Of a DNA stretch of 64,000 bases, positions 51,236 to 61,148 are shown one piece after another. Below the pieces are notes generated by a model, which ran no database searches, was not told the DNA's origin, and was given only the letters and a program-made list of their open reading frames with translations. This stretch comes from Bathynomus jamesi (taxonomy: Eukaryota > Arthropoda > Malacostraca > Isopoda > Cirolanidae): NCBI GenBank assembly GCA_023014485.1, contig JAJOZX010002357.1, positions 85,001 to 149,000 on the forward strand. Reading direction: 5' to 3'. The position numbers and the translations under genes are program-made. Numbering within the stretch: the stretch's first letter is position 1; the number at the start of each line of letters is the position of its first letter.

Positions 51236-51970
51236 CATGATACACACAGACCGTACATAGAACAAGTAACTCTTCTGGGAAAATTAAATCCACTGTAGTC
51301 CGAATAAGTAATGGTAAATGACAAACACTATAGTTTTTCTTTTTCATGATGTTAGCCCAACGTGGGCAACGGGTCACTAGCAAAGAGGCCCAAAAAATAT
51401 AACCCCCTCACTAACTGTCTGCAAAGTAGATAGAATCTAGCTTTGGGACAGGATCTAGGAGTTACAGCTACACCTAGCCTACTATATCCAGAACCTCAAT
51501 ATAAGCAAAAGACTCGTTGCATTCGTGTCGGATTGAATATATCAACGAAAAAGGGGTAACTATTGTATTTTTAGCCAAAAAACAAAACTTAAACCTCAAC
51601 TGGCAAAATTGAGCGTCCACTTTTTAAGGCATATAACATGTCCGTTTCATGATGGGATTGAACTCAGAATGGTCCGCTGAGGTTTTTTCATGATACACAC
51701 AGACCGTGCATGGAACAAGGAATTCTTCTGGGAAAATTAAATCCACTGTAATCCGAATAAGTAATGGTAAATGACCCCTAGATCCTGTAACCTGTCCCAA
51801 AGCTGGATCCTATCTGCTTTGCAGATAGCTGGTGAGGGAAGCTATATTTTCGGGGCCTCTTTGCGAGTTGCCCACGTCGGGCTAACTTCATGAAAAAGAA
51901 AAACTATAGTGTTTGTCATTTGCCATTACTTATTCGGACTATAGTAGATTTAATTTTCCTAGAAGAGGTC
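51236..51970. mobile_element. Unclassified inverted-end repeat, copy 2
   Basis: Starts TGATACACACAGACCGTACA and ends with the inverted AGATTTAATTTTCCTAGAAG, like copy 1 at 4,066. A second, direct copy of the end (TGATACACACAGACCGTGCA at about 51,690) shows internal rearrangement, as if one element inserted into or recombined with another. TGATGGGATTGAACTCAG occurs twice (about 51,200 and 51,650). Non-coding. Confidence 0.65.
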
Positions 51971-52195
51971 CTTGTCCTTCCATACAATAAAACTTGGTTG
52001 GTAGATAAATGGGTACCCTGGGTAGCCTAGTGGTTAAGATGCTGGGTTGCTGATAGAGAGCGTGTGAGATGAATCCGGACGAGCACTTTGTAATTTCTGA
52101 CCACCTGTGTTGGGTCGTATATCGGATTCCACGTTAAGCTGAGGTCTAAGGTGGAGCAACAAGTTTGACATTCGGAAGCAAAACCAAGGTTACCA

Positions 52196-52196
<1 letters not shown>
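51968..52196 (+). mobile_element. Dimeric SINE, 3' half
   Basis: Linker CCTTCCATACAATAAAACTT, module 2 with GGGTAGCCTAGTGGTTAAGA and B box TCGGATTCCACG, and a tail with AAGTTTGACATTCGGAAGC. Module 1 is absent. An insertion of about 50 bases separates the A and B boxes of module 2. (TA)n follows at 52,197-52,226. Confidence 0.7.
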
Positions 52197-52229
<33 letters not shown>

Positions 52230-52464
52230 TCTCTGTGTATTGACTTTCCTTACATTATTTGCTTCAGCCCCTCGGTTCATATTTCATGCCGCGCATTTCA
52301 GGCTTGAGACCCCGCTTGCAGTTATCGTCTGATGTAATACAGAATTATCTCTTGAGTTAACTCGATATTTGACGTATTCATATCTAGCTTATATGATGTC
52401 TTCCTGAACTGGTCATCCAGGTGGTTCTTCAGAGGATGTTCACTCCCAGTTTTGTTGTTTCTGA

Positions 52465-52692
52465 TATAACCTTGGTTAAACTTGGTTTTGCTTCCGCCCG
52501 AATTGTCTTAACAGCGTCTTAACCACTAGGCTACCCAGGGTACCCATTTATCTACCAACCAACTTCTTTATTGTGTGGAAGGATGAACAGCTGGGTTTTG
52601 CTACGCGCCGCCTGCCGTCACCGGGTATCCAATTCGGGGCCGATGGATTTGTAGTCAGCGACGCTAAACACTACACCACCGAGGTGCCTATA
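52465..52692 (-). mobile_element. Dimeric SINE, minus-strand copy
   Basis: Minus strand shows GGTGTAGTGTTTAGCGTCGC, then the linker, then GGGTAGCCTAGTGGTTAAGAC, directly joined to AATTCGGGCGGAAGCAAAAC. The B box of module 2 and the GACCTTCGT part of the tail are deleted. Confidence 0.75.
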
Positions 52693-53070
52693 TATACACG
52701 CAAGTAGGACATAGACGCTATTTTAATTGAAGTTCTTTATGTGAACGACTTCCCATAAATAAATTGCGCCACCGTGATATCGATTGAAAATTAGACGTTT
52801 TACAGTTTACACTCAATGAATTATGGACACACGTGACATCATCCACGTAAATGTTGTATAACGTACGAAAGATAAGTGAATAATTTAACAGAACGTTAAC
52901 ATTATTCTGGAATTAGAACAAATAAAAAAGTCGCTTTGAAGTCTCATATTTCATGCATTTACTGGGCTCGTAATAAAATAAACATGACACTCGATAAATA
53001 AGTTCTTGGCCATATTGAATTCCAGCCAAACACCTTTAAATTCAATATTATTATATTAGTCAAACTAATA
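52693..53070. other. No gene seen
   Basis: AT-rich spacer; no frame or repeat recognised. Confidence 0.5.
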
Positions 53071-53072
53071 TA

Positions 53073-54018
53073 AGCACACCGGACAAAAAATTAGTCACCC
53101 CTCTCAGAATGTACCTAATAACGTGTGACGGCGCCTCTGGCCTTGATAACCGCACGAATCCGGCGAGTTTAGTATGCGGAGGTACGCCTGCTGGTTCAAA
53201 TTCATCGTCACTGGAACGAGAGGGCCCATTTCGTGGTACGAAAAACATCCCCAGAACATCACGGAACCACCTCCAGCCTGAACAACACCTTCGACGCATT
53301 CAGGATTAAAGGCTTCATTGGACCTGCGATGTACTCGTCGCCTCCCATCATTGGAGAACAAACAAAAACGGGACTCATCGGACCAAATTACACGTTTCCA
53401 ATCTGCCGCAGTCCAGTTTTTGTGCCTCTGAGCCCATTTATAACGTGCCAATTTGTGACTTGCTGTTAAGAGCGGCCTCTTCCGTGGTACCCTGCTCCAG
53501 ATGTCCATCGCATGTAGTTCTCGTCGCAATGTCCGTTCGGAAATTGGTCGCTGGAGAACCTCATTGGTTTCTTGGAGCAATTGTTCTCTGGTTTGAAAAC
53601 GATTTGCAGTTACTAGACGAGAAACATGGCGGCGGTCCCTATTGTCGAGAATTGTTTTCCGGCCACAGTTACGCCGTCGATTTTCAGTTGATTGCGAACT
53701 ACACCACTCTTTGTAAACTCGCTGGACAGTACGCGTTGACACACCAACAAATTGGGCTACTTCAGACATTTTGTGTCCGTGGGCTCTGCCAAACACGATG
53801 GCTCCTTTTTGCCACTGAGTAACGTCTGCCTCACGACCCATTTTGCAGACTATATCCAACACACACTTTGTTCTTCACCACCTCACGAAACAGATCTGAT
53901 CCTGTGTGCTACGTCACCGCTACTTGTCACTTACCAATGCTACATCAGCGCCCTCTGTGACCTTGAACTTCCTACTATCGGTGCTATTAGGGGTGACTAA
54001 TTTTTTGTCCGGTGTGCT
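53073..54018 (-). mobile_element. Tc1 element, internally deleted
   Basis: Perfect ~30-bp TIRs AGCACACCGGACAAAAAATT then AGTCACCCCT, TA flanks at 53,071-53,072 and 54,019-54,020. 946 bp against about 1.6 kb for a full Tc1; the missing part is the second half of the transposase. Confidence 0.92.
53104..53862 (-). pseudogene. Tc1-type transposase lacking two catalytic residues
   Basis: From the likely start MGREADVTQWQKGAIVFGRA the frame shows the first HTH (MSEVAQFVGVSTRTVQRVY), a basic GRKT-like linker (NCGRKTI), the second HTH (RPISERTLRRELHAM), and the first catalytic Asp in VIWSDESRFCLF. It keeps GGGSVMFWGCFSYHEMGPLV and then, after NLNQQAYLRIL, jumps to sequence that belongs to the extreme C-terminus in another frame (IRAVIKARGAVTRY). 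The DQAPxH and NPIExxW blocks with the second Asp and the Glu are deleted. DNA binding could persist, catalysis cannot. Confidence 0.88.
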
Positions 54019-54020
54019 TA

Positions 54021-54331
54021 TATATATTCCCGCAAAGGGGTTCTAAGCTCGTGCTCTTGAGTGCTCTTTGTGCTCGTTTGTACGTGCTTGTTCCTGGAGG
54101 TTTCACGTGCGCCCTCCCGGCCCTAGCACCCAACTATGATGGGGCTCGACCCTGCAGTCCTTGTCATCCTTGGTCTTTTTCCACTTCGACTGTCCCCTCC
54201 ACCCTTTCTTTTTCCTCTTGTCTTTCCTCTCACTTTTTCTTTGTTTTTCCGCCGAGATATGCCCTTTTAAATAGAGGCGAATCGGTTCTTCCCGAACTTA
54301 AATTGAAAAAAAAAAAATATATATATATATA
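54021..54331. other. No gene seen
   Basis: T/C-rich sequence (CTTTTTCCACTTCGACTGTC and similar) between the Tc1 and the next element, ending in A12 and a short (TA)n. Long frames here are compositional. Confidence 0.45.
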
Positions 54332-55747
54332 CAGGTCGTCCGATAAGTGAGTGGCGACTCGGGAACAATTTATAAATAACAGATAAAGGATAATAAAACT
54401 TTTATTAGAAGGAATTTTATTATTAGTAAACTTACAATTAATTCGATAATTAATTGTCATAGGGATCAACCTGATCGCCATTTACACGAACAGCAAGCTG
54501 TATGCGTTTCCATGTCCTGTCTGACATTTTTTGTAAAAGTTCTTTATCCTCATTGATGTCACTTAACACAACTTCTGCGATTTTTGTCAGATCAGATTCA
54601 CTTTGATTTTCACGGCCATTAATCTGCATCTTGAGGATTCCCCAGAGGGTATTATCCGGGGTAGTCAAGTCCGGACTCCGCGGAGGCCAAGGTACAGGAC
54701 CATACTTTCCGATCCATCTGCCAGGAAAATTTCTGTCTAGGAACTCACGCGCAGCGAAAGCGGTGTGTCCTGGAGCACCATCTTGCTGAAAAATAGGGTT
54801 GCGAATATTCGTATTTCTTAAAGCGGGTAGAAATCTGTTCTCCAACATGTCGATATAACTTCCTGAAGTAATTCGACCAGTGCACACAAATGGACCAATT
54901 AAACAATGCGCTGATATTGCACACCATATCATGATTCGAGGGGGATACTGTTTTACTTGATCATAATAATGAGGATTTTCTTTCGACCAAAAAAACGAAA
55001 ATTTGCTTTTGCCATCGCCATAAAGGGCACATTCATCACTGAAGAACGTACGATCTCTCTCGGCTTTACTTGGAAAAGCTTCAAGAATTTGTTGACAAGC
55101 ATTAACTCTGACAATTTTATCTTGTGGCGATAAAAACAACGGAGGTTGGGCGGAAAGCTTTAAAATGCAAGTCTTTTTTCATCAAATCATTCAGTGTTGA
55201 TTTCGGAACATTTAATGCAGATGCACGCCTACGAATACTTTTGGTTGGCGATTGTCGAATTGACACTTGAACATCATCTTCCAATCTTGCTCTTGCTTTG
55301 GGGCGACCACGGCGTTTTTTATCAATTATCATCCCAGTTGTGAATAATTTGTGTTCCCATTTCCTAATAATTTCGCCCTTTGGCGGCACATCATTAAATC
55401 TTTGTTCAAACCTTTCGCATACTACCTTCATGCAATGCTTGGTTTTTCCAGATTCATGCCACCATGTTGCTGCTAATATTCGTGCTTCATATGTGTAGGG
55501 ACTTTGATCACAAATTTTATCAACACGTGCGTCTACCTCAGCCATTGCAACGCCAATAATTAGAAATAATAAAAATAAAACAATGAAAAACCAGAACAAA
55601 CAGGAATAAACATGATTACTGCAAATAAAAAATTTGGATTTCATGTGAAGCTAGCTTAATTGAAAAAATCATAGACATTTATTAGATATCAAAGATATTA
55701 GTACACTATGCTAACTGACATAGAATCGCCACTCACTTATCGGACGA

Positions 55748-55750
<3 letters not shown>
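54332..55750 (-). mobile_element. DD41D IS630-Tc1-mariner transposon
   Basis: Ends CAGGTCGTCCGATAAGTGAG and, complemented, CAGTCGTCCGATAAGTGAGT, followed by TGGCGA on both. TA flanks at both sides within (TA)n. 1,419 bp, essentially full length, one transposase gene on the minus strand. Confidence 0.9.
54450..55545 (-). CDS. DD41D transposase, one frameshift
   Basis: Full-length transposase of about 365 residues in two overlapping frames. The start MAEVDARVDKICDQS (55,545) is preferred over an upstream Met in a hydrophobic, Phe/Leu-rich leader. Frame 1 has EARILAATWWHESGKTKHCM, WEHKLFTTG, the KKRRGRPKAR linker and SIRRRASALNVPKSTLNDLM. It stops at 55,117; frame 2 takes over at PPLFLSPQDKIVRVNACQQI, so one base is gained or lost near 55,140. 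Catalytic residues: TFFSDECALYGDG, FQQDGAPGHTAF and SPDLTTPDNTLWG. Counting gives 41 residues between the last two Asp, hence DD41D. All catalytic residues are intact, so a single-base change separates it from a complete gene. Confidence 0.88.

Positions 55751-55813
<63 letters not shown>
55751..55813. repeat. (TA)n microsatellite
   Basis: Between the DD41D element and the hAT MITE. Confidence 0.95.
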
Positions 55814-55816
<3 letters not shown>

Positions 55817-56569
55817 TGATGGATCGAATAACCGCAACCGCAACCGCAACCGCACTACAACCGCACAAAAATTCACAACCGCAACCGTAACCGCAACCGC
55901 CGTTCCATAAGTGCGGTTTGCGGTTGTAAAAGCTTAGTTAATTTTAATTTTAGGTTAATTAGAAATATTCTTTTTTTAAAAAGAAAATGATGGGTCTCTT
56001 ATGCGTGCTTAAACGTGACGTCATACGGCTGCAGCAAAAATATTATTCTGAAATTCACACTGCCTGTCATTAAGTTTGACATCAGTTTTTCAAATGAATA
56101 ATAATCCATAACTTTCCAATGGGTGGAGGCTGGGGAAAGTGGTAGGTGGGATGAACAGTGCGATGGGTCCTCGTCCCTCATCCTGGTAACACAGTGCAAA
56201 ATATGGTTTTAATTAATTTGACCTATTCTTTCATAATAGCTATATAAGTTTAGAATATACTTCATTTAAATAGTATTTATTTAGTAAATACCTTATGTTG
56301 AACACAAGTTTTGCAACACACAAATAGCGGTAGCGGTGTATTGCAAAACTTGTGTTCAACATAAGGTATTTACTAAATAAATACTATTTAGTATATATTA
56401 TGTACCAAGTGTGGCTAAATCGCACTATAGTGGCTAAATCCAGTTAATAATTACGCATTTTTCCTAGTATATGATAACCGCAACCGCAACCGCGGTTGGA
56501 AAAAATTCGACAACCGCAAACACAACCGCAACCGCGGTTGTGAAAAACCGACCACTCGATCCATCACTA
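55814..56569. mobile_element. hAT-type non-autonomous element, ACCGCA-rich ends
   Basis: Ends TAGTGATGGATCGA on both sides (inverted). Subterminal arrays of AACCGC are found at 55,829-55,925 and, partly inverted, at 56,467-56,545. The TSD is hidden in (TA)n. The interior carries a separate palindrome (56,268-56,390). Non-coding. Confidence 0.8.
56268..56390. repeat. ~50-bp-arm palindrome inside the hAT MITE
   Basis: TTGAACACAAGTTTTGCAA (to 56,316) is inverted as TTGCAAAACTTGTGTTCAA (from 56,341). Arms of about 50 bp match almost perfectly around a 24-bp loop with GCGGTAGCGG. Confidence 0.9.
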
Positions 56570-56591
56570 ATATATATATATTATATATATA

Positions 56592-56627
<36 letters not shown>
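56570..56627. repeat. (TA)n microsatellite
   Basis: Interrupted TA array right of the hAT MITE. Confidence 0.95.
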
Positions 56628-56630
<3 letters not shown>

Positions 56631-57600
56631 GGCTTGCGAAACCATATCCCTAAATTTGTATAGGGGTATGTTATAGTTTTTAGAAATGAGGTTCTTTACA
56701 AATATTTGAGCAAAACAAACGTGTTGTGATATTGTATGGTATATTTGAATAGTACGCATAAGGGCCTCTCGCGACTACAGGCTCGAACTGTCTTCAATTT
56801 CACACCGAGTTAAATGATGTCTCAACTACAATACCGGTAATCTTTGTTAGAAAATACTTTTGCTGCAATCGAAAACGTGTGTAAAATACTGCTGCACTGG
56901 CCTCGAAATTATTTTTTCACGGAGCAAAAATCGTGTAGAATACTGCTCCACTATGAGAACGTAACATTTACTTTGAACTCACGAACCACTTATTTTTAAG
57001 TGCAGCTTCACAAATTTGGTCTCACTGGCTTTGGATGTGAAGCTCAAAATTTTTATGGCTGCGGTATTTTTGTAAATTTATGGCCTGACTTGCTTTTCCT
57101 CGATTTCACAAAAGAGTATAAAATTTTGTACTAGATACACAAAATTATTTATTATATTTTACCGCAAGCAACATAAATTGTAAAATAGCCCCCGTTGGGC
57201 GGAGCTTAGAATTCTTGAAGAATAAGCTCCGCCTAGCGTCACGCGGACAAACGCTTACTCAGCTGAACAACATTTTGGCCACATAAGCTTTGCTCTAAAC
57301 TTTTTTGTAGTAAACGAATTTGTTCGATGTTTACATCAAATTATTCGCGACGACGTCCTCTGTCTTTTGGTATAAAGTGCGTGCGGTGTGGTTCCTTCTA
57401 AAAAAAGTTATAGTCTTCAGAAGAGCCGTCCGTGAATTGCTAGTTGGGGTCATAAAAGACGACTCCTCGTATGGTAGTGCGTGAATGATACAATATCACA
57501 AAAAGTTTATTTTTAGCCTATTTGTAAAGAGCTTCGTTTCTAAAAACATATGCGAGAAATACCTGACAAACTTAAGAGTAGGAATAGTTTCGCAGGGCAC
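56628..57600. other. No gene seen; small inverted repeat
   Basis: GGCGGAGCTTA at 57,193 pairs with TAAGCTCCGCC at 57,219-57,229 around a 15-bp loop, a possible hairpin. The surrounding sequence has no recognised content. Confidence 0.4.
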
Positions 57601-57654
<54 letters not shown>

Positions 57655-57656
57655 AG

Positions 57657-57701
<45 letters not shown>
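57601..57701. repeat. (TA)n(TG)n...(GA)n microsatellite
   Basis: Compound array; a (CA)n array at 57,783-57,808 lies on the other side of a 75-bp unique stretch. Confidence 0.95.
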
Positions 57702-57703
<2 letters not shown>

Positions 57704-57811
57704 GTGATGCGTGATATTGCTTTCTTTCGCCAACATAAAGCGGATGAAGAGAAATGAAATTGCCCATTATATTTTGTGATATATACACACACACACACAC
57801 ACACACATATG

Positions 57812-58530
57812 TGTGTATATTACACAGTGTATATTTATGTCTTGAAGAAAGGACTGATTATTTTAGTCTGCATATAACTTTTATTAGCACTAACTTACAC
57901 ATATTTTTCTTGAATCTTTAAAATGTGCAAAATGAGGAGGGCTTAAAAAAAAATTCGATATGTGCCATTTTCGAGAACTTTTGCCATAAAAACTCTGCTT
58001 TCTTTCAAGGTTGCCATTCTTTAAAACCTGCTTATTCTACTGTATTGTATAAGCGTACAAAAACTGAAGAAATATCGCGTGTAGATAATAATGTCTTTAC
58101 GTGAAAAGAACTGATTTTGTACATTTCAAAGGTTTAAAAATAAATATGTACAAGTTATTGCTAATAAAAGCTACTCTTATATGCAAAATTAAATGATCAG
58201 TCCTTTCTGTATGTATGCGAATATCTCGACCACTTCTTCTTGTGTAGACCTAATATGGTAAAATGTAATGTTAATATTAACTGTTCTTGAATATATCGTT
58301 AATTAACACGTTTGTGACAACCATAAAAAGGAGTTATTTTACAGCGACAATAGTAAATTTTAAATTTTGGCCCGAACTGTAAGTTGGCGCGAGGCAAATG
58401 AAAGCAACTTGATCTCGAGCAAAAAAAAAAAGTCCAGAAAAAACTTTTTCTTTGACAAGTTGTTGTGCATTTGGAGCAAGTTTCGAAATATTTTGGAAAA
58501 AAAAAAATCCATTAGTAATTTCTTGTATCC
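57812..58530. other. No gene seen; possible old Tc1-mariner ends
   Basis: GTCTTGAAGAAAGGACTGATT at 57,839 and its approximate complement GATCAGTCCTTTCTGTATG at 58,196 could be ends of a ~360-bp MITE. No coding signal. Confidence 0.35.
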
Positions 58531-58536
58531 TTTATT

Positions 58537-58746
58537 TTGAGGATGATTGAAACGTATAAAATAATAACAAGAAAAATTGTAAGATACGCATTTTCTTCGT
58601 TCGTTTCGCGTTTTTATTCAATCCAAAAATATTCCAACAAATTTTTAGCCAGTTTGGAAAATTATTTGTTTAATTTAACGGGTTTCGATCGCTTGTTTAA
58701 GTTGAACAAAACACATTTTGATCATGATGAAACAAAAGTAGTTTAA
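58537..58746 (+). other. 69-codon ORF, unrecognised
   Basis: Starts MRMIETYKIITRKIVRYAFS and ends THFDHDETKVV. It has no motif, signal peptide or clear membrane segment that I know, and its AT-rich Lys/Ile/Asn/Phe composition is what chance frames in this DNA look like. Listed only because it is the one open stretch in 2.8 kb. Confidence 0.12.
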
Positions 58747-58799
58747 TATGAAGCAAATTGTGTTTCATGATAATGTAAAATGTAATATTAAGAATGTCT

Positions 58800-58990
58800 A
58801 ACTTCCTTCGCAACATCTAAGGTCATACGAAGGAGAGGACCTACACAAGTTTACGTGGGATCCGAACCACGGGTGCTACATAATATGAACGCAGAGGACA
58901 GTCCCCCATGCAACTACTCTCCAAACCCAATGTCGTCTAATTTCGCTGATATACGGGAAGCGGTGTTGCAACATGTATAAACCAATTCGT
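58800..58990 (-). mobile_element. B-box-containing tRNA-like remnant
   Basis: The minus strand has GTGGTTCGGATCCCACG, like the second module B box of the dimeric SINE, with GAGAGTAGTTGCATGGGGG as a poor A box upstream. No tail was recognised. Confidence 0.3.
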
Positions 58991-59390
58991 TCTATCTTCC
59001 GCAACACTGTTATTTTTACTGCGTAAATACGGCGGTACAATGCGTCAGTCAGTTAAAAGGATGTTTTTAAACATTCCCTTTATGGAGCGCTGTTAAGGTC
59101 TTTACGTCATTTCCTAACATCGAGGGAAGATATAATAGTAATGTCTGGTTGATGTCCCTGCAATTAAAATCTCAAATTACATCTCATTTCAATTCGCTTT
59201 TAAACATTGTAAGCAAGTTATTTACATTTTCATTACATTATCTTTATGATTTTTAAGTGTGATAGCATTTATAAAACATTGTTACATTATGTATATAACG
59301 TTAAATGTGATAAAATGTGATATGGTTCTTATCATTTTAATAACGTTAAGTGTGACATTATGTTTATAACATTTTTTTACTTTTGTGTGG

Positions 59391-59458
59391 TGGGGGGAGG
59401 GGGGGGGGGTAATGAGGGTAACCGCGATGGAGTAGAGGGGTGATGGTAATGGGGGTAA
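59391..59458 (+). repeat. G-run tract
   Basis: GGTGGGGGGAGGGGGGGGGG followed by GAGGGTAACCGCGATGGAG and a second GGGGGTAACCGCGAT. It has enough G runs for a G-quadruplex and contains a ~50-bp imperfect tandem repeat. Confidence 0.6.
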
Positions 59459-59479
59459 CCGCGATTAAACTACAGAAAA

Positions 59480-59746
59480 GAACGCAGCCGTGAAAATTTT
59501 GATTATTTGGTCAATAAAACTATAGAAAAGAACACAGTCATGAAAATCTTGAGCTTCACATATAATTATTTCAAACCGTTTGACCTAAAGCCACCAAATT
59601 TGGCACGGGAACCTCTTATGGGATGAAGAATTAAGATAAATCATTTTAATGAAATTCAGCCTTTTGTCTTAAACTTTATTTTATTTAAACTGGGGATCTA
59701 ATGTGAAATTTATCCCGGGCAAGGCAACGCCGGATACCTCAGCTAG
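59480..59746 (+). mobile_element. Helitron-like 3' terminus
   Basis: Ends with hairpin sequence ATCCCGGGC...GCCGGAT, then ACCTCAGCTAG followed by T, fitting the Helitron rule of a GC-rich hairpin about 10 bases before CTRR and insertion before T. CCACCAAATTTGGCACGGGA upstream is typical of such 3' ends. The 5' TC end and the Rep-helicase gene are not visible, so the left border is arbitrary. Confidence 0.65.
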
Positions 59747-59786
<40 letters not shown>

Positions 59787-60220
59787 CTTTGCATTACAGA
59801 TGAACAGTAAAGTACAGAATTGTTTTGCTTAATGTTTATGGACATAGAAATGCGATAATATAGATTTTAATATAAATTCCCTAATGGTAATTATTATTTA
59901 CGAGTGATTTACTTAAAAACTTTAAAAAAAAGTGTTGCTTTTGAATGATTAATTACAAAATATTCCTCGTCATTCAACATCTCATCTTGGATTAATCTCT
60001 TTTTTTTTTATGGATTTTATGCATGGTTAGCAGAGGGGACCCATAAATTAACGTTGCATTCGAACATTACTAACCATAATGAGGAAATTAATTTAATGGT
60101 GCTTGTAGCTTTGGGATCTGATGGTATATACAAAATTCTGGGACACAAACTAACTTTTTTGATTTAACTAAATTTTTGCTTTCCACTACTTTCTTCCTGT
60201 GTCATCCTTCAATGGCGTAA
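59747..60220. other. No gene; (TA)n then AT-rich spacer
   Basis: (TA)n at 59,753-59,784, then unique AT-rich sequence. Confidence 0.5.
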
Positions 60221-60224
60221 TACA

Positions 60225-60332
60225 CTCACACACCCACACCCACACATACACACACACACACACAACACACACACACATATATATACATATATATATATAC
60301 ACATTAACACATACATACACACACACACACAC
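60225..60332. repeat. (CA)n(TA)n(CA)n microsatellite
   Basis: Compound dinucleotide array directly abutting a minus-strand SINE. Confidence 0.95.
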
Positions 60333-60440
60333 CTTGGTTTGGTTACCTTGGTTTCGCTTCCTCCCAAATTGTTCATTCTGTTGCTCCACCTTAGACCTAC
60401 AGCTTAACGTGGAATTCGAACCACGACCCACTACGGGTTG
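60333..60440 (-). mobile_element. Dimeric SINE, 3' half (minus)
   Basis: The minus strand carries GTGGTTCGAATTCCACGTTA, TAGGTCTAAGGTGGAGC and GAACAATTTGGGAGGAAGCG, then ACCAAGGTAACCAAACCAAG. This is the B box of module 2 plus the tail; the GACCTTCGT motif is deleted. Module 1 is missing. Confidence 0.65.
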
Positions 60441-61145
60441 GGGTTGTCAGAAAGCTGAGGCGGGGCGGGGGGTGGGACTCGGAGGGGGCGGGGCGCTTAC
60501 TAAAACTTTCCCTGGTTCTCCCTTAGTGTATATACCAAATATACACTATCCAGACAGACATCATCATCATCATCCCATGCATATATACATATATATATAC
60601 TGTGTGTATATAGTATAAAATTATTATTAATATTGGAAGGGCAGAAAAACATCGCTGTTATAATTTGCATAATAAATTCGGAGAAAGATTTGGCTCCGTA
60701 TTCCTGGGAATTATGAATAGCGTTACTCTCTGTGGGATGGTCTCTTAGCGGATTTTCCGTCCAGCAAAACCCCTCGGGTTCCCTTCTACCGCAGAAAGAG
60801 GAAGCGATGGAGTTTCATTTACAGTATATGAAGGTGTTCCTTTTGTCCCCGACGAAGGAAGCACTCTTAGATTTGTCACACAACTACTCAGTGAAGCAAA
60901 ACGTTTTATCATTTATTTTTCAGTATGAAAGAACCTGTTTATTTTAATTAAAAAGTGTTGCTATTAATCAGGCCTATAAATTTAAATATCTGAGTAACGC
61001 CATTTGTGTATGTAAACGAAAGGAAGACTCTGAAGTCAGGGGTTCAACTCCCGATGGTGCTAATTTGTAATAAATCCAGATTTATCGCAACAGACCGCGT
61101 CCGTTTGGTTTGAGATCTGTGCTAGTTTCTGGCCCTCTTGACTAA
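60441..61145. other. No gene seen; weak B box
   Basis: GC-rich GGGGCGGGGGGTGGGAC at 60,460 and (ATC)n at 60,564-60,575. GGGGTTCAACTCCCGATGG at 61,036 resembles a T arm with B box, but no A box could be placed. Nothing else recognised. Confidence 0.4.
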
Positions 61146-61148
61146 TTA

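Noticed and set aside
53445..54000. Plus-strand ORFs across the Tc1
   Set aside because: Shadows of the minus-strand Tc1 transposase, which has the HTH and catalytic motifs.
57496..57806. Frame with Ser-Leu and Thr-His runs
   Set aside because: Direct translation of (GA)n and (CA)n microsatellites on the minus strand.
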